Below are positions 9,901 to 18,824 of a stretch of 64,000 bases of DNA, in pieces. A program made the position numbers and the translations under genes. This stretch comes from a bacterium (GTDB lineage: Bacteria > Electryoneota > Electryoneia > Electryoneales > Electryoneaceae), in assembly GCA_020444425.1 (NCBI GenBank), contig JAHLLB010000011.1:1-64000 (forward strand). The letters are read 5' to 3'. Below the pieces are notes generated by a model. It was not told the DNA's origin. It worked only from the letters and a program-made list of their open reading frames with translations, and searched no databases. Position 1 is the stretch's first letter. Each line of letters begins with the position of its first letter.

Positions 9901-10057
9901 CAACGGCACCCTCCGTTGCGACCTGCCCGGCGCGTCTCTGGTTGAGTGCGATCTGATTGAACGGCCGATCGGGAATGAAGCAGAAAGCACGATTGAGTTC
10001 AAGATGGGACCGTTCGAGATCAGGACATTTGCTGTCCGTTTCAGGGAGGAGATTTGA
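6890..10057 (+). CDS. GH38 alpha-mannosidase
   Basis: A 1,055-residue zinc-dependent alpha-mannosidase. The catalytic domain carries GHAHLDTAWLWP with H256 and D258 as likely zinc ligands, LWLPDVFGYSAALPQ with D368 the expected nucleophile, and FHDILPGSS with H569 as a further zinc ligand. An N-terminal beta-domain (residues 1-240) and the long C-terminal beta-sandwich region match the cytoplasmic/lysosomal-type GH38 layout. No signal peptide, so it is cytoplasmic. ATG 6890 is preferred over in-frame TTG 6863 because TGAGG lies 6 bp before it. It overlaps the symporter stop by 11 bp and the next ATG by 1 bp, indicating one transcript. It would trim alpha-linked mannose from imported oligosaccharides. 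Confidence 0.92.
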   Translation: MPDKFQQLHLTRIERFRDRIGKQIIRDTRALTVDYALTDTELPFPERTTLDYKPLCEGGTWGSEYQMAWLHLSGTVPAEWTGKQVVARLDIGGEGLVYDGDGKMLQGVSSGSIFDKDYARDIVPLFDTASGGETVDLWIDASANDLFGLITEMDPSAESPKRYGEWKAELKQARLVWFDTELWHLWMDLRIVLGLIRTLPEDGVRRARLIRCGSEAVDVFAEDPARASAARNVLARELGKPAAASDLNAIAIGHAHLDTAWLWPVREGKRKAERTFASQCDLIERYPGYVFGASQPHQYEYVRDRKPELWERVKWHVNNGGWEPLGGMYTEADCNLASGEALARQLLYGKRFFLDEFGVDVKHLWLPDVFGYSAALPQLLKKAGIDYFITIKISWNQFNKFPHHTFIWRGIDGSEVLAHFPPEGNYNSMLDAEYLVPGRDAFKEKDRVDVFLSSFGVGDGGGGPLPETIEYGKRLANTEGAPRVRFGRVAEFFDELETYRDQLDRWSGELYLELHRGTLTTQAKVKRGNRKLEYLLQATEMLHAFLPLSDYPAKELTDAWKTLLINQFHDILPGSSVTETYRVTVAEYRKIENTCHQLANAALRKLHAVEDNYLTVFNPHSAMFEGAVELPVELKGNSLVGEYPTRDGNMDRVRFPIQRFGGRIWTYLSWVRPFRLVSLEVSPVQADYIEFTHEYNKCRETAALVLKNDSACYGFNEQGRLIAAQLGFQRHEHQALFDYSWNAIPEGTEGNRFLLFADRPNDWDAWDVDLFYESNLLGEAECVGYESLGTGSVGSGIRFTYQWNQSTIVQDVILFRESRELRFITRVDWREDHTMLRVNFPVNVKTDRAAFDIQYGHVFRPTHRNTSWDKARFESAAHRYVDLSEQDRGVALLNDCKYGHGVHDNVISLNLLRSPSYPDPDADRGQHEFTYSLYPHEGDLVRSDVIERAACLNQPLLVWPGMKVEPQELPFTLSGKGLSLSTIKRGEDGDAWIVRIVETRGRLSNGTLRCDLPGASLVECDLIERPIGNEAESTIEFKMGPFEIRTFAVRFREEI

Positions 10058-11079
10058 TGCGAAATCTGTTCTTTCTTGCTGTGATCGCCATTCTACTGGC
10101 TGCAACAACATTCGTATTTGCTGAAGAATCCGCCGAACCGGTTATGGTCCCGGTGTTCGATCACCAGGTGCTGCATTTCAACCCAGATTCGACGGATTTG
10201 TACGTCGACGCCCCGGTCGTCGCGCTGGACAACGGCCGCGAGGCAATGCGCCCGGTGACCCTGTCCGAGTACAACAAATCCACCCGGATTTTGGCGCACC
10301 TGACCCTCGATCCAATCCCGAAGGACATGCTAACGGTCCATGATCGCTGGGACCGTGCGGGGAACGTCCGTCTCACCAACCTGGACGGCCCGGACGTGGA
10401 GATCGCGCGTTTCATGACCAGTTACGGCGGCCACACCGAGCACACGCTCGATGTTACTCATCTCGCCCCACTGCTGCAGGGCCAGCGGGATCTGGTGGCG
10501 TTCGTTGACACCTGGGTCAGCCCGGGCTGGCAGGTGACCTTTGACCTCGAGTTTCTGCCGGATACGTCCGCGTACGCTCCCGACTGGGCGCTGCCGGTGT
10601 ATTACACCACCGGGATGAACGCGCAGGACGATCCGGACGGTGTCGACATTGCGGTGACGATCCCGCCGGGGTTGGCGCGTGTCGCGCTGGTGTACATCTC
10701 GACCGGGCATTGCACCGACGGCCGCGACGAAGACGAGTTCTACGCCAAGCCGAACGTGATCTCGGTCGATGGTATGGTGGTCGAACGGCTGCATCCGTGG
10801 CGGGAGGACTGCCGCGACTACCGTGACCGCAACCCGTACACGGCGAAGTGGACCGACGGCACGTGGTCGTCCGACTACAGCCGCAGCGGATGGTGCCCGG
10901 GTGTTGAGGTTGAACCGACCGTTATCGACCTGACCGGCAACCTCACTGCCGGCGAGCACACGTTGCACATTGAGGTCGAGAACATGCGGCCCATCGACGA
11001 GGAAGACCATTTCGGCTACTGGCGCATCTCTGCGCACCTGGTTGGCTGGAAGGAGTATCCGCTGCTTTGGATCAACTGA
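10057..11079 (+). CDS. Exported PNGase F-like glycoamidase
   Basis: A 340-residue protein with a signal peptide (MRNLFFLAVIAILLAATTFV, cleavage near FAEE) and two jelly-roll halves resembling peptide:N-glycosidase F, which removes N-glycans from asparagine. Visible matches: HDRWDRAGNV (D99 aligns with catalytic D60 of the Elizabethkingia enzyme), EIARFMTSYG, VDTW (D151 where PNGase F has E118), DEDEFYAKPNVISVDG (E227 aligns with E206), and SRSGWCPG (R276 aligns with R248). Length and order of motifs agree with the two-domain enzyme. The ATG overlaps the GH38 stop (ATGA) with AGGGAGGA upstream. The E-to-D change at 151 is conservative but affects a residue important in PNGase F. Alignment was made from memory, so activity on N-glycans is probable, not proven. 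Confidence 0.78.
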   Translation: MRNLFFLAVIAILLAATTFVFAEESAEPVMVPVFDHQVLHFNPDSTDLYVDAPVVALDNGREAMRPVTLSEYNKSTRILAHLTLDPIPKDMLTVHDRWDRAGNVRLTNLDGPDVEIARFMTSYGGHTEHTLDVTHLAPLLQGQRDLVAFVDTWVSPGWQVTFDLEFLPDTSAYAPDWALPVYYTTGMNAQDDPDGVDIAVTIPPGLARVALVYISTGHCTDGRDEDEFYAKPNVISVDGMVVERLHPWREDCRDYRDRNPYTAKWTDGTWSSDYSRSGWCPGVEVEPTVIDLTGNLTAGEHTLHIEVENMRPIDEEDHFGYWRISAHLVGWKEYPLLWIN

Positions 11080-12569
11080 CACTGCCCCTGATTCCCCGAC
11101 CGGAAACGGTCACGTTTACCGGCGGCTCCCTCAAGCTGCCGCTGCGCATGTCGGTGTTCACGACGGACGAGGTCCGTTTCGAACGAATCTGGGCACCGTT
11201 GCGGTCGTTCGCGCACGAGTGGCTGCCGGGCCTGATGCTACGACCCGTGGTTAAACCGGACACCGCCGTGGTGCGGATCGGTGAAACTTCTGACGGGCTC
11301 GCGGAATCGTATTCGCTATCCATCCGTGACGACCGGATCGGGCTACGCCACACCGGCGACGCCGGCCTGTTTTACGCCCTGATCACCTTGCTGCAACTGC
11401 TGGCGACGGCGGATCGGGACGGCGACAACCTCCTCCTACCCACGCTTGAGCTGAACGACCGACCACGCTTCCGCTGGCGCGGGATGCATCTCGACGTTGC
11501 CCGGCATTTCTTCCCCGTCGATGTGATCAAGCGCTACCTCGACGTGCTCGCCTTGCACAAGATCAACACCTTCCACTGGCACCTGACCGACGACCAGGGC
11601 TGGCGCATTGAGATCCGCCGTTACCCGAAACTGACCGAGGCCGGAGCGTGGCGGACGGAAGCCGACGGCTCCCGATCCGGTGGATTCTACACCCGCACGG
11701 ACATTCGTGAGGTGGTTGCCTACGCCGCTGACCGGTATATCACCGTCGTCCCGGAGATCGAGATGCCGGGGCATGCCCGCGCCGCGCTGGCAGGCTACCC
11801 GGAATACTCGTGTACCGGTGAAGGCCAGCCGGTTCCGAGCGCGTGGGGAGTGTTCGAGGACGTCTTCTGCGCGGGAAATCCGAAGACGCTGGAGTTTCTC
11901 GAGGACGTGCTGGAGACGGTCTTCGCGCTGTTCCCAGGGCCGTTCGTGCATATCGGCGGCGACGAAGTCCCGGACACCCGCTGGCGTCACTGCCCAACTT
12001 GCCGCATGAAGCAGATGAAGGAGTTTCTGCAATCCCCGGCGCATCTGCAGAACTGGCTGCTGACGGAAGTGCTGTCCATCCTGCATCGGCACGACAGGCG
12101 GATGGTCGGCTGGGACGAGATCGCCGATCTGCCGTTCTCGAACAACGCCGTGGTGATGGCGTGGCGTTCCAGCGACAACGCCCTCGCCGCCGCGATGAAC
12201 GGGCACCAGGTGGTGATGAGTCCCACCGCGCATTGTTATTTCGATTACGCACAGGCAGAAGACGGCGAACCGGACGCGTTCCCGGCGGTGCTCACGCTTG
12301 ATCAGGTGCTGGAGTTTGACCCCGCGCCGTCCATCTGGCCGGAGTTTGTCCAGTCGCAGGTGCTCGGCGGGCAGGGGAATCTGTGGACGGAACGCATTAC
12401 CACCGAGCAGCACCTGCAGTACATGTTGCTGCCGCGGCTGAGTGCGCTGGCGGATCGGTTGTGGTCGCCTCAGGATGCAACCGTGGACAAGGTCGAGTTC
12501 AGGCAACGATTGAACCGTTTTCTGCCGCTACTGGATAAATTGGGCGTGAATTACCGGTCGCTGGATTGA
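11067..12569 (+). CDS. GH20 beta-N-acetylhexosaminidase
   Basis: A 500-residue exo-beta-hexosaminidase. An N-terminal GH20b domain (residues 5-130) is followed by the TIM barrel, with RWRGMHLDVARHFFP, NTFHWHLTDDQGWR, VVPEIEMPGHARAAL and the catalytic pair D299-E300 in FVHIGGDEVPDTRW. It cleaves terminal GlcNAc or GalNAc by substrate-assisted catalysis. There is no signal peptide, so it works in the cytoplasm, unlike most Bacteroides GH20 enzymes. The start is TTG 11067, overlapping the previous gene by 13 bp; AAGGAG about 11 bp upstream supports it and the next Met would delete part of the GH20b domain. Last gene of the catabolic run. Confidence 0.92.
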   Translation: MDQLTLPLIPRPETVTFTGGSLKLPLRMSVFTTDEVRFERIWAPLRSFAHEWLPGLMLRPVVKPDTAVVRIGETSDGLAESYSLSIRDDRIGLRHTGDAGLFYALITLLQLLATADRDGDNLLLPTLELNDRPRFRWRGMHLDVARHFFPVDVIKRYLDVLALHKINTFHWHLTDDQGWRIEIRRYPKLTEAGAWRTEADGSRSGGFYTRTDIREVVAYAADRYITVVPEIEMPGHARAALAGYPEYSCTGEGQPVPSAWGVFEDVFCAGNPKTLEFLEDVLETVFALFPGPFVHIGGDEVPDTRWRHCPTCRMKQMKEFLQSPAHLQNWLLTEVLSILHRHDRRMVGWDEIADLPFSNNAVVMAWRSSDNALAAAMNGHQVVMSPTAHCYFDYAQAEDGEPDAFPAVLTLDQVLEFDPAPSIWPEFVQSQVLGGQGNLWTERITTEQHLQYMLLPRLSALADRLWSPQDATVDKVEFRQRLNRFLPLLDKLGVNYRSLD

Positions 12570-13090
12570 CGTGCATGTTTGTGAATAATCTACCATAAAA
12601 CGAACCTGTACAGCGTGTCTTCGGAATCGGAAACGATGTAGAGGGTTTCCACTCCGACCGATGCGGTCCTTTTCCTCCGCTCACTCTTCTTGCTTCGGAT
12701 GAACCTGGCTCAGCGCTGGTTCATTGGGCAAACTTCACCAGAACGAAAAGTTCGAGAAGGCTGTTGCTGTCGCCTCGAGTCCTAAGCATTTTTACTGCGG
12801 AACAATTGGGCGAAATCACGGAATACTCTGCATTGAAAGCGTGTTCACTTGTAACCACCGCCCACTCAGACGAGTCAGGTACGTAGAGGGCAGCTTTCTT
12901 GGGTAAAACGGCGAAAACACTGATGGGACTGGGCATTGCAGGTTCAAGCTCTATTCTGACTTGACATGGTCTCCTCCGCGAGCGAAACTCTTGCGCATGG
13001 AATTAGGCACGCCGAATTTTGTATCCGTTGATCATCGAAAACTTACATTCCCTTTTGAATTCCAATCCTCAGCCGTGGAAGGAACGTGAG
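12570..13090. other. Intergenic region, no convincing gene
   Basis: About 520 bp between the GH20 and TonB genes. Short minus-strand reading frames (for example 12721-12936) contain protein-like stretches but are broken and have no recognisable family; they may be a decayed gene. No terminator hairpin was found after the GH20 gene. A TTGACA at 12961 lacks a convincing -10 partner. Confidence 0.5.
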
Positions 13091-15712
13091 ATGGTCAAGC
13101 GCCTCATCGTCCCATTCTATCTGATTCTGGGCCTGCTGGTGCTGTCGTATTCCCCCTCCTTCGCGTTGGACACCGGTAAAATCGCGGGGGTAGTGGTGGA
13201 CGCCGCAGGGGAACCAATCCCCTCGGTGCACGTGGTCCTGGCCGGTACCGAATCCGGCGGCGCCAGCGACCTGGACGGCATTTACTACATCATCGGCATC
13301 ACCCCGGGCCAGTACGATCTCCAGTTCAGCGCGCTGGGCTATCGCACCCAGATTGTCACCGGCGTGACGGTTCGATCCAACTACACCACCCGAGTCAACG
13401 CCACCCTGGACGAGGAGTCAATCGAACTGGAACCGTTGACGGTGGTCTTCGAGAAACCGCCGGTTGACCTTGAGGACACCGGACAGCGGATCACGGTGAC
13501 CGGTGATTTCGTCCGCAGCATGCCGATGCAGAGCACCGACGACATCCTCGAGTTTCAGGCCGGTGTCAGCGCCAGCGCGGACGGCGAGTTGCATATCAGG
13601 GGCGGACGCAGCGGCGAGGTCGGATACATCGTGGACGGCCTCCGGGTTGAAAACCCGTTGTACGGCACCGGCGCGACCGGCGCCAACCGTCACACATTGC
13701 AGGAGTTGCAGCTCTTGTCCGGTACGTTCAACGCCGAGTATGGCCAGGCGCAGAGCGGGATTGTGCAGATCGTGACCCGCGAGGGCGACGAGCGTTACCG
13801 TGTCCATGTGGATTACGAATCCCCGCGTCTCAACGACAGCCCGTACCGGACCACGAACTGGGTGCGCACGGGCAGCGACGCGGTAGTCAATCCAACCACC
13901 GGTGAATCGGCGTACGAATCGACGGACGTGTCCGACCTGCACGACCTCTGGGTGCCGATGCAGGGTTTCCTCGGCGTGACGCTGTCCGGCCCGGTACCGG
14001 TGTTGCCGCGAACAACGTTCTTCGTTAACGGTGTCCACGAGGCCGAGAACAGCTACCTGCCGTTCGGCGATCGTTGGGCGCGTCAACTGTCCGGCAAGGT
14101 GACGCACAATCGCGGGTCCGGCAAGTTGACCCTCAGCGGTGCGTACGCCTATGAGAATTCGCAGAGCTACAGCCACACCTGGAAATACGTCCCGGAACAC
14201 TATTACCGCCGGTTCAACACCACGCAGCGCTTTTCCGCCAGCTACTCGTACAACGTCTCGCAGTCGCTGGTGCTGGAAGTGTTGAGCGGATACAGCCGGC
14301 TGGATCAGGACCGTAAGATTTTCGAGGATTGGGCGGACTACCTAGCCAGTGACTACTCCCCCGCCGATTTCACCTACGCGCAGTACTTCTACAATCAGGA
14401 CGACTGGTCGGACATCTGGCGCGAGAGTTCGTCCACCACGTTCACCAACTGGATCAAGGCGTCCTGGCAGCAAAACCCGTTGCATCTGTGGACCGCCGGC
14501 CTCGAGGCCAACGCCAAGCAGCTTGAACTGGAAGACATCCGTGATCTGCGGATCGGGCCGGACGGTGAGCGGCAGGGAGTGGTGGACCAGTTCGACCAGA
14601 GCCCTGTGGAATATGCCGCGTTTGTGCAGGACAAGATCGAGCTGGGCTATCTCGTGGTGAACGCCGGGCTGCGGTTTGACTACGTCGATCCCAAGGCGGA
14701 GGGCTGGGCCGACCCGGAAACGCCGAAACGCAGGCTGAAGGAAGTCGATCCGTCGTACCAGCTGAGCCCACGTCTCGGTCTGGCGCACCCGATCAGCCCG
14801 GAGTGGACGCTGCACTTCGCGTACGGCCACTTCTTCCAATTCCCGGACTACGTCAACCTGTACATGAACGCCGCCGACTTGAACCCGGATACGTTGGCGA
14901 ATCGTTCGTTCGACGTCATCGGCAACCCGGCGCTGAAACCGGAGCGCACGGTCTCGTATGAAGTCGGTCTCAAAGGCATCATCGCTGAGAACTGGGGCTG
15001 CAGCTTCACGGCGTTTTACAAGGACATCACCGATCTCGTCGGCACACGGCAGGTGCGGTACGGCGCGTCTTACAACTACGCCCCGTTCGTGAACATCGAC
15101 TACGCGAACGTGAAGGGCTTCGAGGTCAACCTCAGCCGTAGCCTTGAACGGTTCTGGAGTCTGCAGGCGAACTACACGTTCAGCATCGCACGCGGGAACT
15201 CGTCCGAACCGACCACCGGTTACTATGACGCCTACACCGGCACTCCCGAAGCGCGGCAGGAATACCCGATGGACTTTGACCGGCGGCATGTGGCGAATGT
15301 GTTGCTTGCGTGGAACGCCGGCTTCGAGGATTATCCGCGTCTGTTCGGCTCCTCCATCCTCAGCGGTACCGGGGTCGGATTAATCGGGCAATACGCAAGC
15401 GGGTTGCCGTACACACCGTACTCGGCGGCCGGCGAGCAGCTGTCCCTGCGCAACTCGGAACGGATGGCGTACACGATGACATTCGACCTGCGCTTGAGCA
15501 AGCAGCTGCGTTGGAGCGGGGTGGATTTAACTGTCTACACAACCATCTCGAACCTGTTCGACAGGGACAATCCATTGTTCGTCGATTCACGCACGGGTGA
15601 ACCGTGGGAGAGCACATTGGTCAGCAACAACATCGCCTTCGATCAGCTGCACGACCCGAGTCGTGTCGGCCCGCCACGGATGATCAAGGCCGGTGTGGAG
15701 GTCTCCTTTTGA
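13091..15712 (+). CDS. TonB-dependent receptor with CarboxypepD-like N-domain
   Basis: An 873-residue outer-membrane receptor. Signal peptide (MVKRLIVPFYLILGLLVLSY, cleavage near SFA-LD), a carboxypeptidase-D regulatory-like beta-sandwich (about 28-110; KIAGVVVDAAGEPIPSVHVV), a plug domain (about 130-230; DILEFQAGV, GELHIRGGRSGEVGYIVDG, GTFNAEYGQAQSGIVQIVT) and a long barrel ending in an aromatic residue (VEVSF), as needed for BAM insertion. ATG 13091 with GGAAGG upstream is chosen over an upstream in-frame start because it places the signal peptide correctly. It is not paired with a SusD homologue. Instead it heads a cluster of exported proteins with T9SS-type tails, which is common in TonB/T9SS loci of FCB-group genomes. 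The ligand is unknown. Confidence 0.9.
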   Translation: MVKRLIVPFYLILGLLVLSYSPSFALDTGKIAGVVVDAAGEPIPSVHVVLAGTESGGASDLDGIYYIIGITPGQYDLQFSALGYRTQIVTGVTVRSNYTTRVNATLDEESIELEPLTVVFEKPPVDLEDTGQRITVTGDFVRSMPMQSTDDILEFQAGVSASADGELHIRGGRSGEVGYIVDGLRVENPLYGTGATGANRHTLQELQLLSGTFNAEYGQAQSGIVQIVTREGDERYRVHVDYESPRLNDSPYRTTNWVRTGSDAVVNPTTGESAYESTDVSDLHDLWVPMQGFLGVTLSGPVPVLPRTTFFVNGVHEAENSYLPFGDRWARQLSGKVTHNRGSGKLTLSGAYAYENSQSYSHTWKYVPEHYYRRFNTTQRFSASYSYNVSQSLVLEVLSGYSRLDQDRKIFEDWADYLASDYSPADFTYAQYFYNQDDWSDIWRESSSTTFTNWIKASWQQNPLHLWTAGLEANAKQLELEDIRDLRIGPDGERQGVVDQFDQSPVEYAAFVQDKIELGYLVVNAGLRFDYVDPKAEGWADPETPKRRLKEVDPSYQLSPRLGLAHPISPEWTLHFAYGHFFQFPDYVNLYMNAADLNPDTLANRSFDVIGNPALKPERTVSYEVGLKGIIAENWGCSFTAFYKDITDLVGTRQVRYGASYNYAPFVNIDYANVKGFEVNLSRSLERFWSLQANYTFSIARGNSSEPTTGYYDAYTGTPEARQEYPMDFDRRHVANVLLAWNAGFEDYPRLFGSSILSGTGVGLIGQYASGLPYTPYSAAGEQLSLRNSERMAYTMTFDLRLSKQLRWSGVDLTVYTTISNLFDRDNPLFVDSRTGEPWESTLVSNNIAFDQLHDPSRVGPPRMIKAGVEVSF

Positions 15713-15723
15713 ACCGGAACGTG

Positions 15724-18723
15724 ATGCAGACCAGAATCACCATCCGTCTGCTGCTGGCGATGTTGCTGGCACTGTTTGCGGGTACTGCTGCGTTCAGCGC
15801 GGCTCCCGGCGAACACGAGATCAAAGATCAGGATGCGTTGAAACGTTTCGGCGCGGTGGTGGATGATCGCGGGATCGGCCTGCTCGACAAGGGCGAGCTG
15901 GCCAATATGATCACCAATATCGGCATCATCAGCGATTTCCACTTCGGAACTCCGGCGCTGCACTGGCCGCGCAACGGTGAGGATGTGCAGCATTACGGCT
16001 TCGGTGTCGGGTTGGTTGTGGTGGCGGACGGACAAGTGGTTGCCTCGGTGCATGATCCGGACTCACCGTTGCTCGATTACGGCTGGGAAGCCGAAGACGG
16101 CTCCCTCGGCGGCCTGTTCAACGACATCCGCAGCGAGGACAATACGGCTGCCGACGAAGTGACGCCGTTCCTCGCGTTTTCCGACCGTCCGGCGACGTGG
16201 CCGGTGGTCGGTGGCGAACCCACCTGGCCGGGACCGTTCCGTCGTGACCTCGCAAATCCGGCGCAGGAAGTACCCGGCGAATTTACGTCCGACCGTGACA
16301 TTTACTCCGTCTTTCGTGACAAACGTGACGTCGGGCTGCGAGTTGAGCAAATCGCGTACTCGTACAGCCGTCCGTACGCGACTGATCTGATCTTCGTCCG
16401 CTACGTCCTGCATAACGACAGCGGCGCGGACCTGGACGAGGTCTACGCCGGAATGTTCGCGGATCTGAAGGCGGACTTTTACGCCGATGATCGCATTGGC
16501 ACATGGTCGCTGGTTGATGGTGAAGAGTACCCATCCTTCTTCTTCAAGCAGGATTTGAACGGCGTCCCGCAGCGTGACGACTCGTCCCTGTTTGAACAGT
16601 GGGTCGGCCCGGTCGGCTGGGTCGGCGCGGGAATTGTCGCGACGCCGGACGACATGGGTGTTACCAGCTTCCACTACTACCACGACGACGAAAGTCCGGT
16701 CGAGGACGAAGATTTCAGTGCGATTCTGCGCAATGATCCGGCCGGATCAAACAACCCGGAGTGGTATTTCCACGGCGATGATCCCAACTACGACGACGTC
16801 TCGGTTCAGGCCGAGGTGGACAAGGATGCGTTCCCGGGATCGGAGATCACCTTTACCTCCGGCGTGGGACCGTTCTCGATACCGGCGGGCGGCAGCGAGG
16901 AATTCGCGCTGGCGTTCGTGATCGGGGCGGATTCAACGGAACTCTACGAGAACGCCGCCACCGCCTTCCAGATGGCCCGCGAGATGCACTACCAGGGTTC
17001 CGGTCCACCAGCGACACCGACGCTACGCGCGACAGCGGGCGACGGCGAAGTGTTGCTGAGCTGGGACAATAAGGCAGAGAGCAGCATCGACGCGCTCATC
17101 GGCGAACGTGACTTCGAAGGCTATCGTCTCTACAAATCCACCGACGGCGGCCTGACCTGGGGCGAAGTGGTCACCAACTGGTTTGGCGAGCCGACGGGAT
17201 ACGTGCCGCTGTTCCAGTGCGATCTGGTGGACAGCCTCACCGGTCCGGACCCGGCGTACGGCCCGGATTTCCCCAACGCGAACGTCTGGCTCGGCGATGA
17301 TACCGGCCTCAAGCACAGCTACCTCGACACCGACGTGATCAACGGCGTCGAAACGTGGTACACGCTCACCGCCTTTGATCGCGGCTCGTACGATCCCGAC
17401 GATCCTTTCGCCGCAGAACCCAGCTACGAATCGTCCTTCGGCAATTCCGCCTCCGACGCGAACACGGTTGTCGTCATTCCCGGCAGCCGTGCCGGGGACT
17501 GGCGCGCAGGAACAGCGGGCGGCCTGATCGAGCTGAACGGTGCGGTCAGTGACGGGTACATCGACCTCGAAATCATCGACAGTGACGAGCTGACCGGCTA
17601 CACCTACAACGTCACCTTCAACGATGTCGGTGACACGTTGTCTATTGAACCTGACACGGTTGTCGTCGAGGAAACGTCAGTCAATCTCGAGTGCCTGACC
17701 ACCGGCTCGAATGTCTTCACCGACATGCACAGCGGCGAGGAAATCGTCTACCACAACCTGCCTTTGAGTATGGCTCAGCCGGCGGTTGACGGCTTCCGGT
17801 TGATCGTGCAGGATGTTGACGGAACCGGCGTGCGTGAATTAGGCTGGACGACGGTCAACGGCGAGGAAAGTGAGTTCACGTGGTGGACGGCGAACAATTA
17901 CCCGTCGAATCCGTCCAGCTACGAGGAAGTGGTTGCGGGCGCGAAGGATTGGCGCGTCACCATTACGGACACGCCGCTGGAATTCCAGACGACAACTCTT
18001 GGGTTTACCGAACATTTCCATGACACTTCGTTCGCAGCGCCGCTTAAACTGGAAGTGTCCGACAATGCTGCGGATGGGGTATGGACGGATGTAACCGACT
18101 ACGGCGCGTTTTCGGATCTCGTGTTTGCGTTCGGCCCGATTCCGTCACTGAGTCCGGTTGGCTGGGACCTTGAGCCGGGCGGGGCAGCGTGGAACCCGGC
18201 CACCCCACCGGACGGCACACCGCTGTTCCCGGACATTCTGTGGTTGCGTGACGATGACGACGATACCTCCGGCGCAGAAGTGTGGCTGAAGACGAACAAC
18301 GGTCCGCCGGACGCGATCCCGCCGAGTGTCGGCGATGTGTTTACGATTGTCACCTACAAGCCATTCCGGCGGGGCCTGGTCTATGAATTCACCACCGAGG
18401 CTCCATCCACGTCGGCCAATGTCAATCTCGACGCGATTCGTGTCGTGCCGAACCCGTATATCGTGGATAGCGGGATGCGTGGGTCGGACGGCGAAGGACA
18501 GGTGATGTTCACCAACCTGCCGGCCCGTTGCGACATCACGATTTACACCGTCGCCGGGCGCAAGGTCGCGGATCTGACCCACGATAGCAGTGGCACCGAA
18601 GGATTTACATACTGGAATTTGCGGAACGAACACGGTCAAGATGTTGCGTACGGGGTGTACGTGTATGTGGTATCCACCCCGGACGGTGACAAGCATACAG
18701 GAAAACTGATGGTGATCCGGTAG
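15724..18723 (+). CDS. Large exported protein with Fn3-like domain and FlgD/T9SS-type tail
   Basis: A 999-residue exported protein, signal peptide MQTRITIRLLLAMLLALFAG with cleavage near AFSAA. Residues about 30-430 are acidic beta-rich sequence of unknown family. A fibronectin-III-like segment follows (about 435-560; GDGEVLLSWDN, FEGYRLYKSTDGG). The C-terminus (about 905-999) is a FlgD-like immunoglobulin fold: VVPNPYIVDSG, ITIYTVAGRKVADLTH, YWNLRNEHGQDVAYGVYVYV, ending GKLMVIR, which is the usual T9SS-type sorting region in long FCB proteins. It starts 11 bp after the TonB gene stop and is probably co-transcribed with it. The tail suggests surface display or secretion. Function unknown; partnership with the TonB receptor is inferred from position. 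Confidence 0.75.
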   Translation: MQTRITIRLLLAMLLALFAGTAAFSAAPGEHEIKDQDALKRFGAVVDDRGIGLLDKGELANMITNIGIISDFHFGTPALHWPRNGEDVQHYGFGVGLVVVADGQVVASVHDPDSPLLDYGWEAEDGSLGGLFNDIRSEDNTAADEVTPFLAFSDRPATWPVVGGEPTWPGPFRRDLANPAQEVPGEFTSDRDIYSVFRDKRDVGLRVEQIAYSYSRPYATDLIFVRYVLHNDSGADLDEVYAGMFADLKADFYADDRIGTWSLVDGEEYPSFFFKQDLNGVPQRDDSSLFEQWVGPVGWVGAGIVATPDDMGVTSFHYYHDDESPVEDEDFSAILRNDPAGSNNPEWYFHGDDPNYDDVSVQAEVDKDAFPGSEITFTSGVGPFSIPAGGSEEFALAFVIGADSTELYENAATAFQMAREMHYQGSGPPATPTLRATAGDGEVLLSWDNKAESSIDALIGERDFEGYRLYKSTDGGLTWGEVVTNWFGEPTGYVPLFQCDLVDSLTGPDPAYGPDFPNANVWLGDDTGLKHSYLDTDVINGVETWYTLTAFDRGSYDPDDPFAAEPSYESSFGNSASDANTVVVIPGSRAGDWRAGTAGGLIELNGAVSDGYIDLEIIDSDELTGYTYNVTFNDVGDTLSIEPDTVVVEETSVNLECLTTGSNVFTDMHSGEEIVYHNLPLSMAQPAVDGFRLIVQDVDGTGVRELGWTTVNGEESEFTWWTANNYPSNPSSYEEVVAGAKDWRVTITDTPLEFQTTTLGFTEHFHDTSFAAPLKLEVSDNAADGVWTDVTDYGAFSDLVFAFGPIPSLSPVGWDLEPGGAAWNPATPPDGTPLFPDILWLRDDDDDTSGAEVWLKTNNGPPDAIPPSVGDVFTIVTYKPFRRGLVYEFTTEAPSTSANVNLDAIRVVPNPYIVDSGMRGSDGEGQVMFTNLPARCDITIYTVAGRKVADLTHDSSGTEGFTYWNLRNEHGQDVAYGVYVYVVSTPDGDKHTGKLMVIR

Positions 18724-18824
18724 TGGTGTGGAGCGAACGCTGGGGGACGCGATCCGCTTCGCCATCGCAACAGATTCTACAGGATCAACAGCCCCGGAGG
18801 GGGGCGCATAACGAGGAGAATCGC

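Noticed and set aside
12588..12936. Possible minus-strand small protein between the GH20 and TonB genes
   Set aside because: Two stretches look protein-like, but they lie in different frames, are separated by stops, have no credible ribosome site and match no family I recognise.
12961..12990. Sigma-70 promoter for the TonB gene at TTGACA
   Set aside because: The hexamer is perfect, but no AT-rich -10 hexamer lies 16-18 bp downstream; that stretch is GC-rich.
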